Assembly (NCBI RefSeq): GCF_026625865.1
Contig: NZ_CP113067.1
Location: forward strand, 62,001-126,000
Direction of reading: 5' to 3'
DNA from: Microbacterium sp. SL75
GTDB taxonomy: Bacteria; Actinomycetota; Actinomycetes; Actinomycetales; Microbacteriaceae
Length of the DNA stretch: 64,000 nucleotides
The translations under genes and the position numbers were made by a program. A model generated the notes under the pieces. That model saw only the letters and a list, made by a program, of their open reading frames with translations. It was not told where the DNA came from and did not search any database. Positions 8,458-17,934 of the stretch are shown here, piece after piece. Numbering within the stretch: position 1 is the stretch's first letter; every line of letters begins with the position of its first letter.

Positions 8458-9768
8458 TCACAGCTCCTCGGCCGAGATCCATCCCGAGGCGATGAGCTCC
8501 TCGACGTCGTCGGCGCGCAGGATGCTCGGCGAGACCTCCGGCGTCTCGTCGGCCGCGGTGTCGTCGCCGGCGAGCAGTGCCTCGACGAGGTCGGCGGTCG
8601 CGGGCACGAGCGCGCGGGGATCGGCGAAGGTCGTGGCGTCGATCGCGCCGTCGCGCAGCGCGCGCACGGTGACCGGATCGGCACCCGACCCGACCACGAG
8701 CGGGGCGGGGGCGACCGCGGCGGCGGTCGTCGCCGGAGTCGGGGTGGGCGACGCCGTCTCGGCCTCGGTGGCCGGGGCCGTCGTGGTGAGCGCCGTCACC
8801 ACTCCGCGGGTGACCGCGTCGCCGAGGGCGAGCACCGCGGTCGGCGCCTCGTCCGCGGCCCCCGCGCGCAGATCGCGCAAGCGCTTCTCGGCCGCAGAGG
8901 CGCGGCTCTCGGCGGTGTCGCCGCCGACCTCGGCCGCCTCGAGGGTGGCTCCCGAGACGATCTCGAGGCGTCCCGCGTCGAGCGCCGGTTGCAAGGTGGC
9001 GAGGGCTGCCTCGTATCGGCTCTGCTCCCCCGCGTCGGAGACCCCGGCGGCCAGCACCGCGAGACGCACCGCCGCGGTCGCGGGCACCGCGTCCGTCCCG
9101 GGCACCGCGTCCGTCCCGGGCACCGCGTCCGTCCCGGGCACCGCGTCCGTCCCGGGCACCGCGTCCGTCCCGGGCACGGCGCCCGTCTCGAGCACCGCGT
9201 CCGTCCCGGACACCGCGCCGGGCGACGCGTCCCCCGACGGCGTCGACCCGGATGCCGTGGTGGTCGGCGTCGCCTCGGGCGACGGTTCCGCGACGCTCGG
9301 GGCGTCGGCGAGGTCCGCGAGGAGCGCCTGGGCCTGGGCGCGGCCGAGATCAGCGGCATCCGCCGGCGACGGGCCGAACTCCACGACGGGGACGCCGTCG
9401 TCGGCGGCGACGGCCAGGGCCGGCGTCAGCTCCTCGGATGCCCACGGCGCGACGACCACGGCATCCGCGCTCTTCGTGAGCATGTTCTGCACCTGCGCGG
9501 CCTGCGTCCGCGAGTCGGAGGCCGCGAACTGCAGGTCGACGCGATAGCCGCGCACGATGAGTTCCCGGCGCAGGGCGTCGCCGCCGCGGCTCCACAGGGC
9601 GTCGGCCGTCGTCGGCAGGGCCACCCCGACCACTCCCGCCCCGTCGCTCGACCCGTCGCTCGAGCCCGCGGCGCTCCCCTGCGCCGGGGCGCACGCGGCG
9701 AGGCCGAGGGTCAGGGCGAGCAGTGCCGCGGCGGCACGGAGGGCGTGGGAGCGTGTCATCCCCTCCAT
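8458..9768 (-). CDS. Sugar-binding-protein-like lipoprotein with internal tandem repeat
   Basis: 436 residues with a lipoprotein signal (LALTLGLAACAPA; lipobox Cys near residue 26). It aligns by eye along its full length with the ChvE-like protein encoded at 12774-13892: VVGVALPTTADALW against [23 protein letters not shown] against GYQVDLQYA, and a similar C-terminal ADDVEELIASGW. Between the two lobes it carries Ala/Thr/Pro-rich low-complexity sequence including five exact PGTDAV units, and another such stretch later. It is the last gene of the mms cluster, 67 bp after mmsB behind a hairpin. It may be a diverged paralogue with altered or lost sugar binding. Confidence 0.8.
   Translation of the reverse strand: MEGMTRSHALRAAAALLALTLGLAACAPAQGSAAGSSDGSSDGAGVVGVALPTTADALWSRGGDALRRELIVRGYRVDLQFAASDSRTQAAQVQNMLTKSADAVVVAPWASEELTPALAVAADDGVPVVEFGPSPADAADLGRAQAQALLADLADAPSVAEPSPEATPTTTASGSTPSGDASPGAVSGTDAVLETGAVPGTDAVPGTDAVPGTDAVPGTDAVPGTDAVPATAAVRLAVLAAGVSDAGEQSRYEAALATLQPALDAGRLEIVSGATLEAAEVGGDTAESRASAAEKRLRDLRAGAADEAPTAVLALGDAVTRGVVTALTTTAPATEAETASPTPTPATTAAAVAPAPLVVGSGADPVTVRALRDGAIDATTFADPRALVPATADLVEALLAGDDTAADETPEVSPSILRADDVEELIASGWISAEEL
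9081..9224. repeat. 18-bp in-frame tandem repeat within a lipoprotein gene
   Basis: Five exact head-to-tail copies of an 18-bp unit (cgggcaccgcgtccgtcc) run from 9081 to 9170, followed by degenerate copies to about 9224. On the minus strand each unit encodes PGTDAV in frame. Because 18 is a multiple of 3, copy-number change would lengthen or shorten the linker between the two lobes without disrupting the gene. Confidence 0.95.
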
Positions 9769-9788
9769 CCTCCCCCGGAAAACGGGCG

Positions 9789-9817
9789 ACGCCCCGCCGC
9801 TCGAAGCGACGGGGCGT
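9789..9817 (-). terminator. Hairpin after mmsB
   Basis: The arms acgccccgccgc and gcgacggggcgt pair with one mismatch around a 5-nt loop (tcgaa). It lies just downstream of the mmsB stop and upstream of the binding-protein paralogue. No clear T tract, so it may be a partial terminator or an mRNA-stabilising structure. Confidence 0.6.
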
Positions 9818-9835
9818 TGCCGGAGGAGCGGGGAC

Positions 9836-11101
9836 TCAACCGCGGGTGCGGTTCTTGTTCCACACGTCGAAGGCCACGGCCAGCAGCAGCACGAGACCCT
9901 TGATGAACTGCTGGACGTCGGTCGAGATACCCATGAGCGACATGCCGTTGTTCAGCACACCCATGACCAGACCACCGGCGATCGCGCCGACCACGCGGCC
10001 GACACCACCCTGGACGGCCGCTCCACCGATGAACGATGCCGCGATGGCATCCAGCTCGAAGAGGTTTCCCGCGCCGGGACCGGCGGAGTTCAGGCGGCCC
10101 GTGAAGACGATGCCGGCGAGGGCCGCGAGGACGCCCATGTTGACGAACAGCATGAAGTCGACGCGACGGGTGTTGATGCCCGACAGCTTCGCGGCGGTGC
10201 GGTTGCCGCCGAGCGCGTAGATGTGGCGGCCGAAGACGCTGCGGCTCATGACCGTTGAGTAGCCGATGATGAGCAGCGCCAGCACGACGAGCACGATGGG
10301 CGTGCCGCGCGAGCCGGGCGCGACGCCCAGCAGGTAGGTGAGGTACGCGATGAGCGCGCCGCCACCGATGAGCTTGACCAGGAAGGCGACCTGCGGCTCG
10401 TTCTGCAGCTCGAGGGCGGCACGCTTGGCGCGCTGACGCACCTGCGAGACGACGAAGAGCACGAGGGTCAGTACGCCGAGGGCGACCGTGATCCACTCGG
10501 CCGGCGACGACGCCGCCGGGAAGAGATCGGGGAACAGGTAGCCGCCGCCGAGGGCGCGGTACTCGGTGGGGAACGGCGTGATCTGGGTGTTGCCCAGGGT
10601 CATCTGCGTCAGACCGCGGAAGAGCAGCATGCCCGCCAGGGTCACGATGAACGCGGGGATGCCGATGTACGCGACCCAGAATCCCTGCCACATGCCGACC
10701 ACGGCGCCGAGGAGCAGCGAGAGGACGATGCCCAGCCACCAGGGCAGGCCCCACTGGACGATGAGCACACCCGAGACCGCACCGACGAAGGCGGCGACCG
10801 AGCCGACCGAGAGGTCGATGTGGCCGGCGATGATGATCATCACCATGCCGATCGCGAGGATCAGGATGTAGCTGTTCTGAACGATGATGTTCGACACGTT
10901 GCCCGCGGTGAGCAGACGCCCGCCCGTGAGCGCCTGGAAGAGCAGCACGATGACGATCAGCGCGATGAAGATGCCGATCTCGCGCAGGCGCGACGTGAAG
11001 AACTGCACGATGCCGCCGGCACCGTTGCCGGCACCGCCGCCGACGGGGCCCTTCGGCGTGGCGGGACCCTGGGGGGTCACGGTGTTGTCAAGCGCTGACA
11101 T
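9836..11101 (-). CDS. mmsB: Multiple-sugar ABC transporter permease (MmsB/GguB type)
   Basis: 421 residues, mostly hydrophobic, of the BPD_transp_2 (ribose/xylose) permease family. The signature [20 protein letters not shown] is near residues 90-110, and [15 protein letters not shown] marks the cytoplasmic coupling region. An inserted, more polar segment ([18 protein letters not shown]) is typical of the longer MmsB/XylH subgroup. It overlaps mmsA by 14 bp. Function: membrane channel for monosaccharides delivered by the ChvE-like binding protein and powered by MmsA. Confidence 0.94.
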   Translation of the reverse strand: MSALDNTVTPQGPATPKGPVGGGAGNGAGGIVQFFTSRLREIGIFIALIVIVLLFQALTGGRLLTAGNVSNIIVQNSYILILAIGMVMIIIAGHIDLSVGSVAAFVGAVSGVLIVQWGLPWWLGIVLSLLLGAVVGMWQGFWVAYIGIPAFIVTLAGMLLFRGLTQMTLGNTQITPFPTEYRALGGGYLFPDLFPAASSPAEWITVALGVLTLVLFVVSQVRQRAKRAALELQNEPQVAFLVKLIGGGALIAYLTYLLGVAPGSRGTPIVLVVLALLIIGYSTVMSRSVFGRHIYALGGNRTAAKLSGINTRRVDFMLFVNMGVLAALAGIVFTGRLNSAGPGAGNLFELDAIAASFIGGAAVQGGVGRVVGAIAGGLVMGVLNNGMSLMGISTDVQQFIKGLVLLLAVAFDVWNKNRTRG

Positions 11102-12632
11102 GGTCGGCTTCCTTTTCCTTCGTCATGAGCACCATGAGTGCCTCGGGAGTGGCCTCTTCGATGGGCAGCTGGCCGGTGATGTGGCCTTCGCTGAGGGTGT
11201 AGATGCGGTCGCAGATGCCGAGGAGCTCCGGCAGCTCCGAGGAGATGACCAGCACCCCCTTCCCCTGCGCCGCGAGGGAGTTGATGATCGTGTAGATCTC
11301 GTACTTCGCGCCCACGTCGATACCGCGCGTCGGCTCGTCGAGGATGAGCACCTCCGGGTCGGAGTACAGCCACTGCGACAGGACGACCTTCTGCTGGTTG
11401 CCGCCCGAGAGCTTGCCGACGACCACGTCGACGCTCGGCGCCTTGATGTTCATCGACTTGCGGTAGCGGTTGGCGACGAGGTACTCCTCGTCCCCGTCGA
11501 CGAACCCGCCCTTGACGAGCTTGCGCATGCCGGCGATCGAGATGTTTCGCTTGATCGTGTCGATGAGGTTGAGCCCGGCGCCCTTGCGGTCTTCGGTAAC
11601 GTACGCCAGCCCGCTGCGGATGGCCGCGGGAACCGTCGAGGTGTCGGCCTTCTCACCGCGGATGTAGACGTTGCCCGAGATGCGCGAGCCGAAGCTCTTG
11701 CCGAAGACGCTCATCGCAAGCTCGGTGCGCCCCGCGCCCATGAGACCGGCGATGCCGACGACCTCGCCGGCACGCACGTTCAGGTTCGCCTGGTGGATGA
11801 CGACGCGGCTCGCATCGGTCGGGTGGCTGACGTTCCAGTCCTCGATGCGCAGGACCTCGTCGCCGATCTCGACGTCGCGGTCGGGGTAGCGGTTCTCGAG
11901 CTCTCGGCCCACCATCCCGCGGATGATGCGGTCTTCGCTCGTACCGCCGGTGGCCACGTCGAGGGTCTCGATCGTACGACCGTCACGGATGATGGTGACC
12001 TCGTCGGCGATCGCACGGATCTCGTTGAGCTTGTGGCTGATGATGATGCAGGTGATGTTCTGGCCGCGCAGGTGACGGATCAGATCGAGCAGGTGCTCGG
12101 AGTCGTCGTCGTTGAGCGCCGCGGTCGGCTCGTCGAGGATCAGCAGCTTGACGTCCTTCGACAGCGCCTTGGCGATCTCGACGAGCTGCTGCTTGCCGAC
12201 GCCGATCTCGTTGACGGGGACGTCGGGGCTGTCGCCCAGACCCACGCGAGCGAGGAGCTTGGCGGCCTCTCGGTTCGTGGCATCCCAGTCGATGAGACCG
12301 CGATGGGTGATCTCGTTGCCGAGGAAGATGTTCTCGGCGATCGAGAGGTAGGGGCTAAGGGCCAGCTCCTGGTGGATGATGACGATGCCGGCCGCTTCGC
12401 TGTCGCGGATGTCTTTGAACTCGACGGTGTTGCCGTCGAAGACGATCTCGCCGCGGTAGTCGCCCGCGGGGTACACGCCGCTGAGCACCTTCATGAGGGT
12501 GGACTTGCCGGCGCCGTTCTCGCCGCAGATGGCGTGAACCGTCCCGCGCTCGACGGTCAGTGACACGTCGGCGAGCGCGATGACGCCGGGGAACTCCTTG
12601 GTGATCGAGCGCATCTCGAGGATGGTGCTCAC
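11088..12632 (-). CDS. mmsA: Multiple-sugar ABC transporter ATP-binding protein (MmsA/GguA type)
   Basis: 514 residues with two fused ABC domains, as usual for sugar importers of this class. The first has Walker [17 protein letters not shown] (about residues 36-50) and Walker [12 protein letters not shown]. The second has the degenerate Walker A region [19 protein letters not shown] (about 290), signature [16 protein letters not shown] and Walker [17 protein letters not shown]. It is transcribed leftward between the binding-protein gene and mmsB and hydrolyses ATP at the cytoplasmic face of the importer. Confidence 0.96.
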   Translation of the reverse strand: MSTILEMRSITKEFPGVIALADVSLTVERGTVHAICGENGAGKSTLMKVLSGVYPAGDYRGEIVFDGNTVEFKDIRDSEAAGIVIIHQELALSPYLSIAENIFLGNEITHRGLIDWDATNREAAKLLARVGLGDSPDVPVNEIGVGKQQLVEIAKALSKDVKLLILDEPTAALNDDDSEHLLDLIRHLRGQNITCIIISHKLNEIRAIADEVTIIRDGRTIETLDVATGGTSEDRIIRGMVGRELENRYPDRDVEIGDEVLRIEDWNVSHPTDASRVVIHQANLNVRAGEVVGIAGLMGAGRTELAMSVFGKSFGSRISGNVYIRGEKADTSTVPAAIRSGLAYVTEDRKGAGLNLIDTIKRNISIAGMRKLVKGGFVDGDEEYLVANRYRKSMNIKAPSVDVVVGKLSGGNQQKVVLSQWLYSDPEVLILDEPTRGIDVGAKYEIYTIINSLAAQGKGVLVISSELPELLGICDRIYTLSEGHITGQLPIEEATPEALMVLMTKEKEADHVSA

Positions 12633-12707
12633 GAGGTCCTCCTTGCAGAACCGGCTCGTGGCCGGTCGGAATGTGGGGCGGGTGCGGGATGCCGCGGACC
12701 CGCAGGA

Positions 12708-12768
12708 GCCTCCGCCGCGACCCGGTGGGCCGCGGCGGAGGCGGGGTGGAGGGGCTCAGAGCCCCTCC
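12708..12768 (-). other. Two stem-loops between chvE and mmsA
   Basis: A perfect 12-bp stem (gcctccgccgcg at 12708-12719 with cgcggcggaggc at 12731-12742) is followed by a shorter stem around ggaggggct/agcccctcc (12748-12768). They lie in the 141-bp gap after the binding-protein gene. In importer operons such structures usually stop or protect part of the mRNA so that the binding protein is made in excess; that role is inferred. Confidence 0.7.
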
Positions 12769-12773
12769 GGGGA

Positions 12774-13892
12774 TCAACCCAGGTCGGCCTCGGTGTAGTA
12801 ACCGCTGTCGACGAGGACTTCCTTGTAGTTGTCCTTCGTGACGATCGTCGACTGCAGGAGGTACGAGGGAACGACCTTCTTGCCGTTGTCGTAGGTCTTC
12901 TCGTCGTTGACCTCGGGCTTCTCGCCCTTGCGGATGTCGTCGACCATGGTCACGGCCTGCTTCGCCAGCTCGCGCGTGTCCTTGAAGATCGTCGAGTACT
13001 GCTCACCGGCGATGATCGACTTGATCGAGCCGGCCTCGGCGTCCTGACCCGTGATGACGGGGAGGGCGTTGGCGGCGTAGCCGCCCGAGGTCAGGGCCGA
13101 GATGATGCCGATCGACAGACCGTCGTAGGGCGAGAGGACGCCGTCGAGCTTGGTGCCGCCGATGACGGTGAGGATGTTCTCCATGCGCTTCTGCGCCGTC
13201 TCGGGCAGCCAGCGGAGGATGGCCGCCTGGCCGAACTCGGTCTGGCCGGAGGGAACCTTCAGCACGCCCTTGTCCATGTAGGGCTTGAGGGTGTCCATGG
13301 CGCCGTTCCAGAAGAACGTGGCGTTGTTGTCGTCGGGGCTGCCCGCGAACAGCTCGACGTTGAAGGGGCCGGCGGCGCCGGTGTCCTTGCCCGACGCGTC
13401 GAGGACGCCCAGGCCGGTCAGGAGCGAGGTGGCCTGCTGGACGCCGACCTTGTAGTTGTCGAACGTCGTGTAGTAGTCGACGTTCTCGGTGCCGTTGATG
13501 AGGCGGTCGTACGCGATGACGGGGATGTTCGCGTCCTTGGCCTGCTGCAGCACGTCGGTGAGCGTGGTGCCGTCGATCGAGGCGACGATCAGGGCCTTGG
13601 CGCCCGTGGTGATCATGTTCTCGATCTGCGAGACCTGGGTGGGGATGTCGTCGTTGGCGTACTGCAGGTCGACCTGGTAGCCGAGCTCCTCGAGCTGCGA
13701 CTTGACGTTGTTGCCGTCGGCGATCCACCGCTCCGACTGCTGCGTCGGCATGGCGACGCCGATGGTGCCACCGGCTTCCTGCGAGTCTCCGCTGCCGGCG
13801 CCGGTGCGGTCTCCCGCGCAACCGGCGAGGCCGATGCCGAGCGCGAGGACGCCCGCTCCCGCGATCGCCTTGAGCATGCTGTGCTTCTTCAC
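12774..13892 (-). CDS. chvE: ChvE-like multiple-sugar-binding lipoprotein
   Basis: 372 residues. The signal peptide ends in GLAGCAGD, so this is a lipoprotein (Cys about 25). The mature part starts [20 protein letters not shown] and continues with the type-1 periplasmic-binding fold ([41 protein letters not shown]). GTG 13892 is preferred because GGAGGG lies about 8 nt upstream and the first codons read VKKHSMLK, a positively charged n-region; ATG 13877 is the alternative. It is the first gene of the operon and brings sugars such as xylose, arabinose, glucose or galactose (family knowledge) to MmsAB. Confidence 0.94.
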   Translation of the reverse strand: MKKHSMLKAIAGAGVLALGIGLAGCAGDRTGAGSGDSQEAGGTIGVAMPTQQSERWIADGNNVKSQLEELGYQVDLQYANDDIPTQVSQIENMITTGAKALIVASIDGTTLTDVLQQAKDANIPVIAYDRLINGTENVDYYTTFDNYKVGVQQATSLLTGLGVLDASGKDTGAAGPFNVELFAGSPDDNNATFFWNGAMDTLKPYMDKGVLKVPSGQTEFGQAAILRWLPETAQKRMENILTVIGGTKLDGVLSPYDGLSIGIISALTSGGYAANALPVITGQDAEAGSIKSIIAGEQYSTIFKDTRELAKQAVTMVDDIRKGEKPEVNDEKTYDNGKKVVPSYLLQSTIVTKDNYKEVLVDSGYYTEADLG

Positions 13893-14084
13893 TCTGGTTC
13901 CCTCCGTTGGGTGTTTGTCGCGGCGCCTCCCCCTGGAGCCCACCGCGGCGATGCAGACGGGTCGCGTCGGGGCGCACGGCTTCGGGGGCGAAACGAAGGG
14001 CCCTCGGCGAGGCGGTGCGACCCGCGTCGTTCGAAACGTCTTCGTCTCGACGGATCCGCTCCGCAGCGAGTCCCGTCGGCCGTG

Positions 14085-14110
14085 TGACCCGGTCATGTGA
14101 CCGTTCACAT
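14085..14110. promoter_or_regulatory. Tandem operator palindromes of the mms promoter
   Basis: Two palindromes abut and share the A at 14095: TGACCCGGTCA (14085-14095, 5+1+5) and ATGTGACCGTTCACAT (14095-14110). The core TGTGACCGNTCACA matches the palindrome in front of the lacI gene at 15267. They lie just downstream of the predicted -10 element, a classic repressor position. Confidence 0.7.
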
Positions 14111-14120
14111 CGTGTGAGCG

Positions 14121-14151
14121 ATGCTACCTCCCCGCCAGGCGGGACTGTCAA
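14121..14151 (-). promoter_or_regulatory. Predicted sigma-70-type promoter of the mms operon
   Basis: Read on the minus strand: a perfect -35 TTGACA (14151-14146), a 19-bp spacer and a -10 TAGCAT (14126-14121). Transcription would start near 14114, leaving a leader of about 220 nt before the chvE start at 13892. The rest of the 316-bp gap 13893-14208 shows no gene. Confidence 0.6.
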
Positions 14152-14208
14152 GTCTCGATGCGCTCGAAGTCCAGCCGTTGCCGAAACGTGACGTGCGCGG
14201 CGCGCGGC

Positions 14209-15234
14209 TCACGCCCGGGGTGCGGCCGTCGATGCCCGCACGATAAGACGCAGATGGTCGGGTTCGACCACCGGCTTGTCGTCGTTCACCTCGCCGAGGG
14301 ATGCCAGGAGGTCGGCGACCGCGCGCGTGCCGATGCCCACGAAGTCCTGGCGCACCGTGGTGAGCGGGGGCCAGAGATGCGCGGATTCGGGGACGTCGTC
14401 GAAACCGACGACGGAGATGTCCTCGGGGACCGAACGACCTATGGCTCGCACGGCATGCATGAACCCGAGCGCCATATGGTCGTTGCCCGCGAACACCGCG
14501 GTGGCATCCTCGGTGCGCAGAAGCTCCAGCCCCGCCTCGAAGCCGAACTGCGCCGTCCAATCGCCGAGGACGGGCGGTCGCGGCGACAGGTCGTTGGCAT
14601 CCATCTCCGCGAGATACCCCCGCATACGGTGATCGGCCTCGACCCAGTCACGCGGACCGGCGAGGTGGAGGATGCGCGAGTGCCCGAGCTTGATGAGGTG
14701 GCGGACGGCGGCGCGTGCCCCCGCGCTCTGGTCGTTGTGCGTGGTGGAGGTGTCCGTCGAGGTGACGATCTGCACCGGCACCGGAAGCTTCAGCTCGTCG
14801 AGGATCGGGACGACCCGGGTCTGCGGAGCCACCGCGATGAGCCCCTCGATCGACTGCTGCATGAGGTGGTCGATCGACGAGCGGACATCGTCGGGGGCGC
14901 TCGTGGCGAGGTTGGTGACGGTGAGACGGTAACCGGCGGCGCGAGCGGCGGATTCGATGGCCTGCACCATTGATGCGGTGCCGTGGGTGGTGGCGCGCGG
15001 CCCCAGGACGCCGATCAGGCGCGAGCGGCTGGTGGCGAGGGCACGAGCGGCCTGGTTGGGCACGAACTTCAGCTCGGCGATCGCGGATCGCACCTTGGCC
15101 GCGGTCTCGGGACGCAGCTGCGTGCTGTTGTTGATCACACGAGAGACGGTCTGATACGACACCCCCGCGAGCCGCGCGACGTCGCGGATGCTCGGGGCGC
15201 GCCCCGTCGCCTCCGGAATATCGGTGTCGCTCAT
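14209..15234 (-). CDS. LacI-family repressor of the mms operon
   Basis: 341 residues. The N-terminal LacI HTH reads SIRDVARLAGVSYQTVSRVINN (residues about 15-36) with the hinge NQAARALATSRS. The sugar-binding core includes GVLGPRATTHG, VFAGNDHMALGF and ISVVGFDDVPES. ATG 15234 is chosen for the GAGGCGG sequence about 7 nt upstream; ATG 15246 is possible. It lies upstream of the transporter on the same strand and shares a TGTGACCGGTCACA-like palindrome with the mms promoter, so autoregulation and control of mms are likely. Confidence 0.93.
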   Translation of the reverse strand: MSDTDIPEATGRAPSIRDVARLAGVSYQTVSRVINNSTQLRPETAAKVRSAIAELKFVPNQAARALATSRSRLIGVLGPRATTHGTASMVQAIESAARAAGYRLTVTNLATSAPDDVRSSIDHLMQQSIEGLIAVAPQTRVVPILDELKLPVPVQIVTSTDTSTTHNDQSAGARAAVRHLIKLGHSRILHLAGPRDWVEADHRMRGYLAEMDANDLSPRPPVLGDWTAQFGFEAGLELLRTEDATAVFAGNDHMALGFMHAVRAIGRSVPEDISVVGFDDVPESAHLWPPLTTVRQDFVGIGTRAVADLLASLGEVNDDKPVVEPDHLRLIVRASTAAPRA

Positions 15235-15266
15235 GGTCCGCCTCATTGCGGGTCGCGCGCTGTTGC

Positions 15267-15278
15267 GTGACCGGTCAC
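15267..15278. promoter_or_regulatory. Operator palindrome upstream of lacI
   Basis: GTGACCGGTCAC is a perfect 12-bp palindrome 33 bp upstream of the repressor start codon. It resembles the two palindromes at 14085-14110, which supports one regulator controlling both promoters. Confidence 0.65.
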
Positions 15279-15462
15279 ACGAGGATAGCCGACGCGGCTC
15301 GGTCCGCCCGAACGTGCTCACGTCAGCGCGATCCGCCGGGGTGCGCGGGCGGGGCGGGTCGTCGTGGGCGCGTCGGCGCCGGCGCATCAGCATCGGCTCG
15401 ACGTCTCGGGATCGGATCGGGATGTCGCCGCGGGACAGTCGACCAGCTGAGTGCGAACCCGT

Positions 15463-16785
15463 TCAGGACTCGAGCAGTGCCCGATAGAACCGGATGCCGC
15501 GGAGCCAGACGTCCACTCGGATGCGCTCGTCGGGAGCGTGCAGCGCATCGCGCTCGGCGCGCGTGAGGTGGAACGGCGCGAAGCGGTACACCGCGTCGGT
15601 GATCCCCGTGTAGAACCGGCTGTCGCTGGCCCCGAGCTGCAGGTAGGGCAGGGCCACGGTGTCGGCGCCGAGGGTGTCGGTGACCGCCCGCGACAGCCGC
15701 CGCCACGCCTCCCCCTGCCAGGGCGAGACCGGCGAAGGATCGTCGCCGTGGCGCAGCTCGATGTCGACGAGCGGGTCGGCCACCGCTCGGCGCAGGTGGA
15801 TCGCGACGTCGGCGAGTGTGTCACCGGTCAGCAGCCGCACGTTCACGCTCGCCCGCGCCGAGGTGGCGAGCACGTTCTCGCCCGCCGAACCTTCGAGACG
15901 GGTGACGACGGCGGTGGTGCGCACGAGGGCGTTGGTCTCGGGTCCGAGCAGCGACAGGGCCGCGGTCACCGCGCGAGCCGACAGCGAGGTGCGGCGGAAC
16001 AGCGTCGAGACGGGCTCGCCCGTGTGGGCGGCGGCGGTGGCGAGCATCGCCCGGACGGGAGCGACGAGCCGACGCGGGAACGGACGACGCCGGAGGCGAT
16101 CGATGGCCCGAGCGAGTCGGGCCGTCGCGGGCATGCGCGGCGGGGTCGAGGCGTGGCCCCCGGCCTCGCGCGTCACGAGCTCGAAGGTCGCGGCGCCGCG
16201 CTCGGCGACGCCGATCATCGCGGTGGGCACGGCGACCCCGGGAACGGCGCCCTCGACGACCGCTCCCCCCTCGTCGAGCACGAGGGCCGGACGGATGCCG
16301 CGCTCTTCCAGGAGCGCGGCCATGGCCTGTGCCCCGGTGCCGCGAGTCTCTTCGTCGTGACCGAAAGCGAGCCACACGTCGGTGCGCGGGGTGACCCCTT
16401 CGGCGAGCGCCGCTTCGACGGCCTCGAGAATGGCGACGAGAGCGCCCTTGTCGTCGATCGCCCCGCGCGCGTGGATCGTCGCGTCGGGTCCCTCCCCCAC
16501 GAGGTCGGCGGCGAAAGGCGGATGCCGCCACTCCTGCCCGTCGACGGGGACGACATCCTGATGGGCGAGGAGGACCAGCGGCGCGTCGCTCGCCGTTCCC
16601 GTCCAGCGGTACAGCAACGAGCGGCCGGCCACGACCTGTCGCTCCAATCGCTCGTGGACCAGCGGGTACAGCCGTTCGAGGGCAGCGTGGAACGTCTCGA
16701 AGGCCGAGTCGTCGACCTCGCCCGGGTCGACCCGCGACACCGTCGGGATGGACAGCAGCTCGCGGAAGCGCTCGACGGGCGTCAT
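15463..16785 (-). CDS. M20-family metallopeptidase (carboxypeptidase S-like)
   Basis: 440 residues with the M20 dinuclear-zinc ligand set: VLLAHQDVVPV (His, about residue 74), HARGAIDDKGALVA (bridging Asp) and FGHDEETRGTGAQ (catalytic and metal Glu), plus a central dimerisation-like domain and a late His in FAPFHLTRAERD. M20 enzymes of this subfamily cleave dipeptides or N-acyl amino acids in the cytoplasm. It stands alone between lacI and a divergent oxidoreductase. Exact substrate unknown. Confidence 0.9.
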   Translation of the reverse strand: MTPVERFRELLSIPTVSRVDPGEVDDSAFETFHAALERLYPLVHERLERQVVAGRSLLYRWTGTASDAPLVLLAHQDVVPVDGQEWRHPPFAADLVGEGPDATIHARGAIDDKGALVAILEAVEAALAEGVTPRTDVWLAFGHDEETRGTGAQAMAALLEERGIRPALVLDEGGAVVEGAVPGVAVPTAMIGVAERGAATFELVTREAGGHASTPPRMPATARLARAIDRLRRRPFPRRLVAPVRAMLATAAAHTGEPVSTLFRRTSLSARAVTAALSLLGPETNALVRTTAVVTRLEGSAGENVLATSARASVNVRLLTGDTLADVAIHLRRAVADPLVDIELRHGDDPSPVSPWQGEAWRRLSRAVTDTLGADTVALPYLQLGASDSRFYTGITDAVYRFAPFHLTRAERDALHAPDERIRVDVWLRGIRFYRALLES

Positions 16786-16903
16786 GCGACGAGCCTAGGT
16801 CGTGGGAGATCTCGGAGCCCCGGGGATGCCGGCATCCGATGGCCACGGCGTACGACGGGCGGGCGCGACGCCGATGTCGGCAGACGCGGCTACGGTGGAT
16901 CGC

Positions 16904-17887
16904 ATGACCGGACTGCACTGGGGCATCCTCGCAACGGGCGGCATCGCGCACGCCTTCACCTCCGACCTGCGCACCGCGGGCCTCGACGTCACCGCCGTCG
17001 GCTCGCGCCGCATCGACAGCGCTCGCGCCTTCGCCGAGCAATACGACATCGCGCACGCGCACGGCTCGTACGAAGAGCTCGTCGCCGACCCCGATGTCGA
17101 CATCGTCTACATCGCGACGCCGCACCCCGGCCACCTCGACAACGCCTTGCTGGCCCTCGAGCACGGCAAGCACGTGCTGGTCGAGAAGCCCTTCACCCTG
17201 AACGCCTCCGAGGCGGCGCAGATCCGCGACGCGGCGGCCGCGAAGGGTCTTCTCGCGATGGAGGCGATGTGGACGCGGTACCTGCCGCACATGGTGCGCA
17301 TCCGCGAGATCCTCGCCGCCGGCACCCTCGGTGAGATCCGGGTGGTCTCGGCCGACCACACCCAGAAGATCTCGACCGACCCGGCTCACCGCCTCAACGA
17401 CCTCGCACTCGGCGGCGGAGCCCTGCTCGACCTCGGTATCTACCCGATCTCGTTCGCGATAGACGTCCTGGGCCTCCCCGAGCGCATCACCGCTCTCGCG
17501 CGGCTTTCCGACGCGGGTAGCGATGCAGAGGTGGCGACCGCGTTCGTGCACTCCGGCGGGGCGCTGTCGAGCACCGTGTCGTCGTCGCGCGGGGCCGGTC
17601 TGAACACGGCGCAGATCGTCGGCACCGAGGCCCGCATCGAGATCGACGGCGTCTGGTACACCCCCACGTCGTTCCGCGTCGTCTCCCCCGACGGCGACGT
17701 GATCGAGGAGTTCACCACCGAGGTCGAGGGCCGCGGCATGCAGTTCCAGGCGCAGGCGGCAGAGCGCTTCGTCGCGTCCGGAGCCGGGCCGAACGACATC
17801 CTGTCGATCGACGAGACGGTCGCGATCATGGGCGTGCTCGACGAGGTGCGACGCCAGATCGGCGTGGTGTACCCCGGCGAGCGATGA
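16904..17887 (+). CDS. Gfo/Idh/MocA-family oxidoreductase
   Basis: 327 residues. The N-terminal Rossmann fold starts WGILATGGIAHAFTSDL, with the dinucleotide-binding continuation VTAVGSRR. The conserved VEKPFTLNASEA motif (EKP, about residue 95) and a C-terminal substrate domain (LGGGALLDLGIYPISFA) follow. It is expected to be an NAD(P)-dependent dehydrogenase of a sugar, polyol or trans-dihydrodiol. ATG 16904 opens directly onto the Rossmann strand. Confidence 0.92.
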   Translation: MTGLHWGILATGGIAHAFTSDLRTAGLDVTAVGSRRIDSARAFAEQYDIAHAHGSYEELVADPDVDIVYIATPHPGHLDNALLALEHGKHVLVEKPFTLNASEAAQIRDAAAAKGLLAMEAMWTRYLPHMVRIREILAAGTLGEIRVVSADHTQKISTDPAHRLNDLALGGGALLDLGIYPISFAIDVLGLPERITALARLSDAGSDAEVATAFVHSGGALSSTVSSSRGAGLNTAQIVGTEARIEIDGVWYTPTSFRVVSPDGDVIEEFTTEVEGRGMQFQAQAAERFVASGAGPNDILSIDETVAIMGVLDEVRRQIGVVYPGER

Positions 17888-17934
17888 GCGGCGAGGGCTA
17901 CCCGCGCTCCGCCGCGACGGGTCAGACTGGAGGC

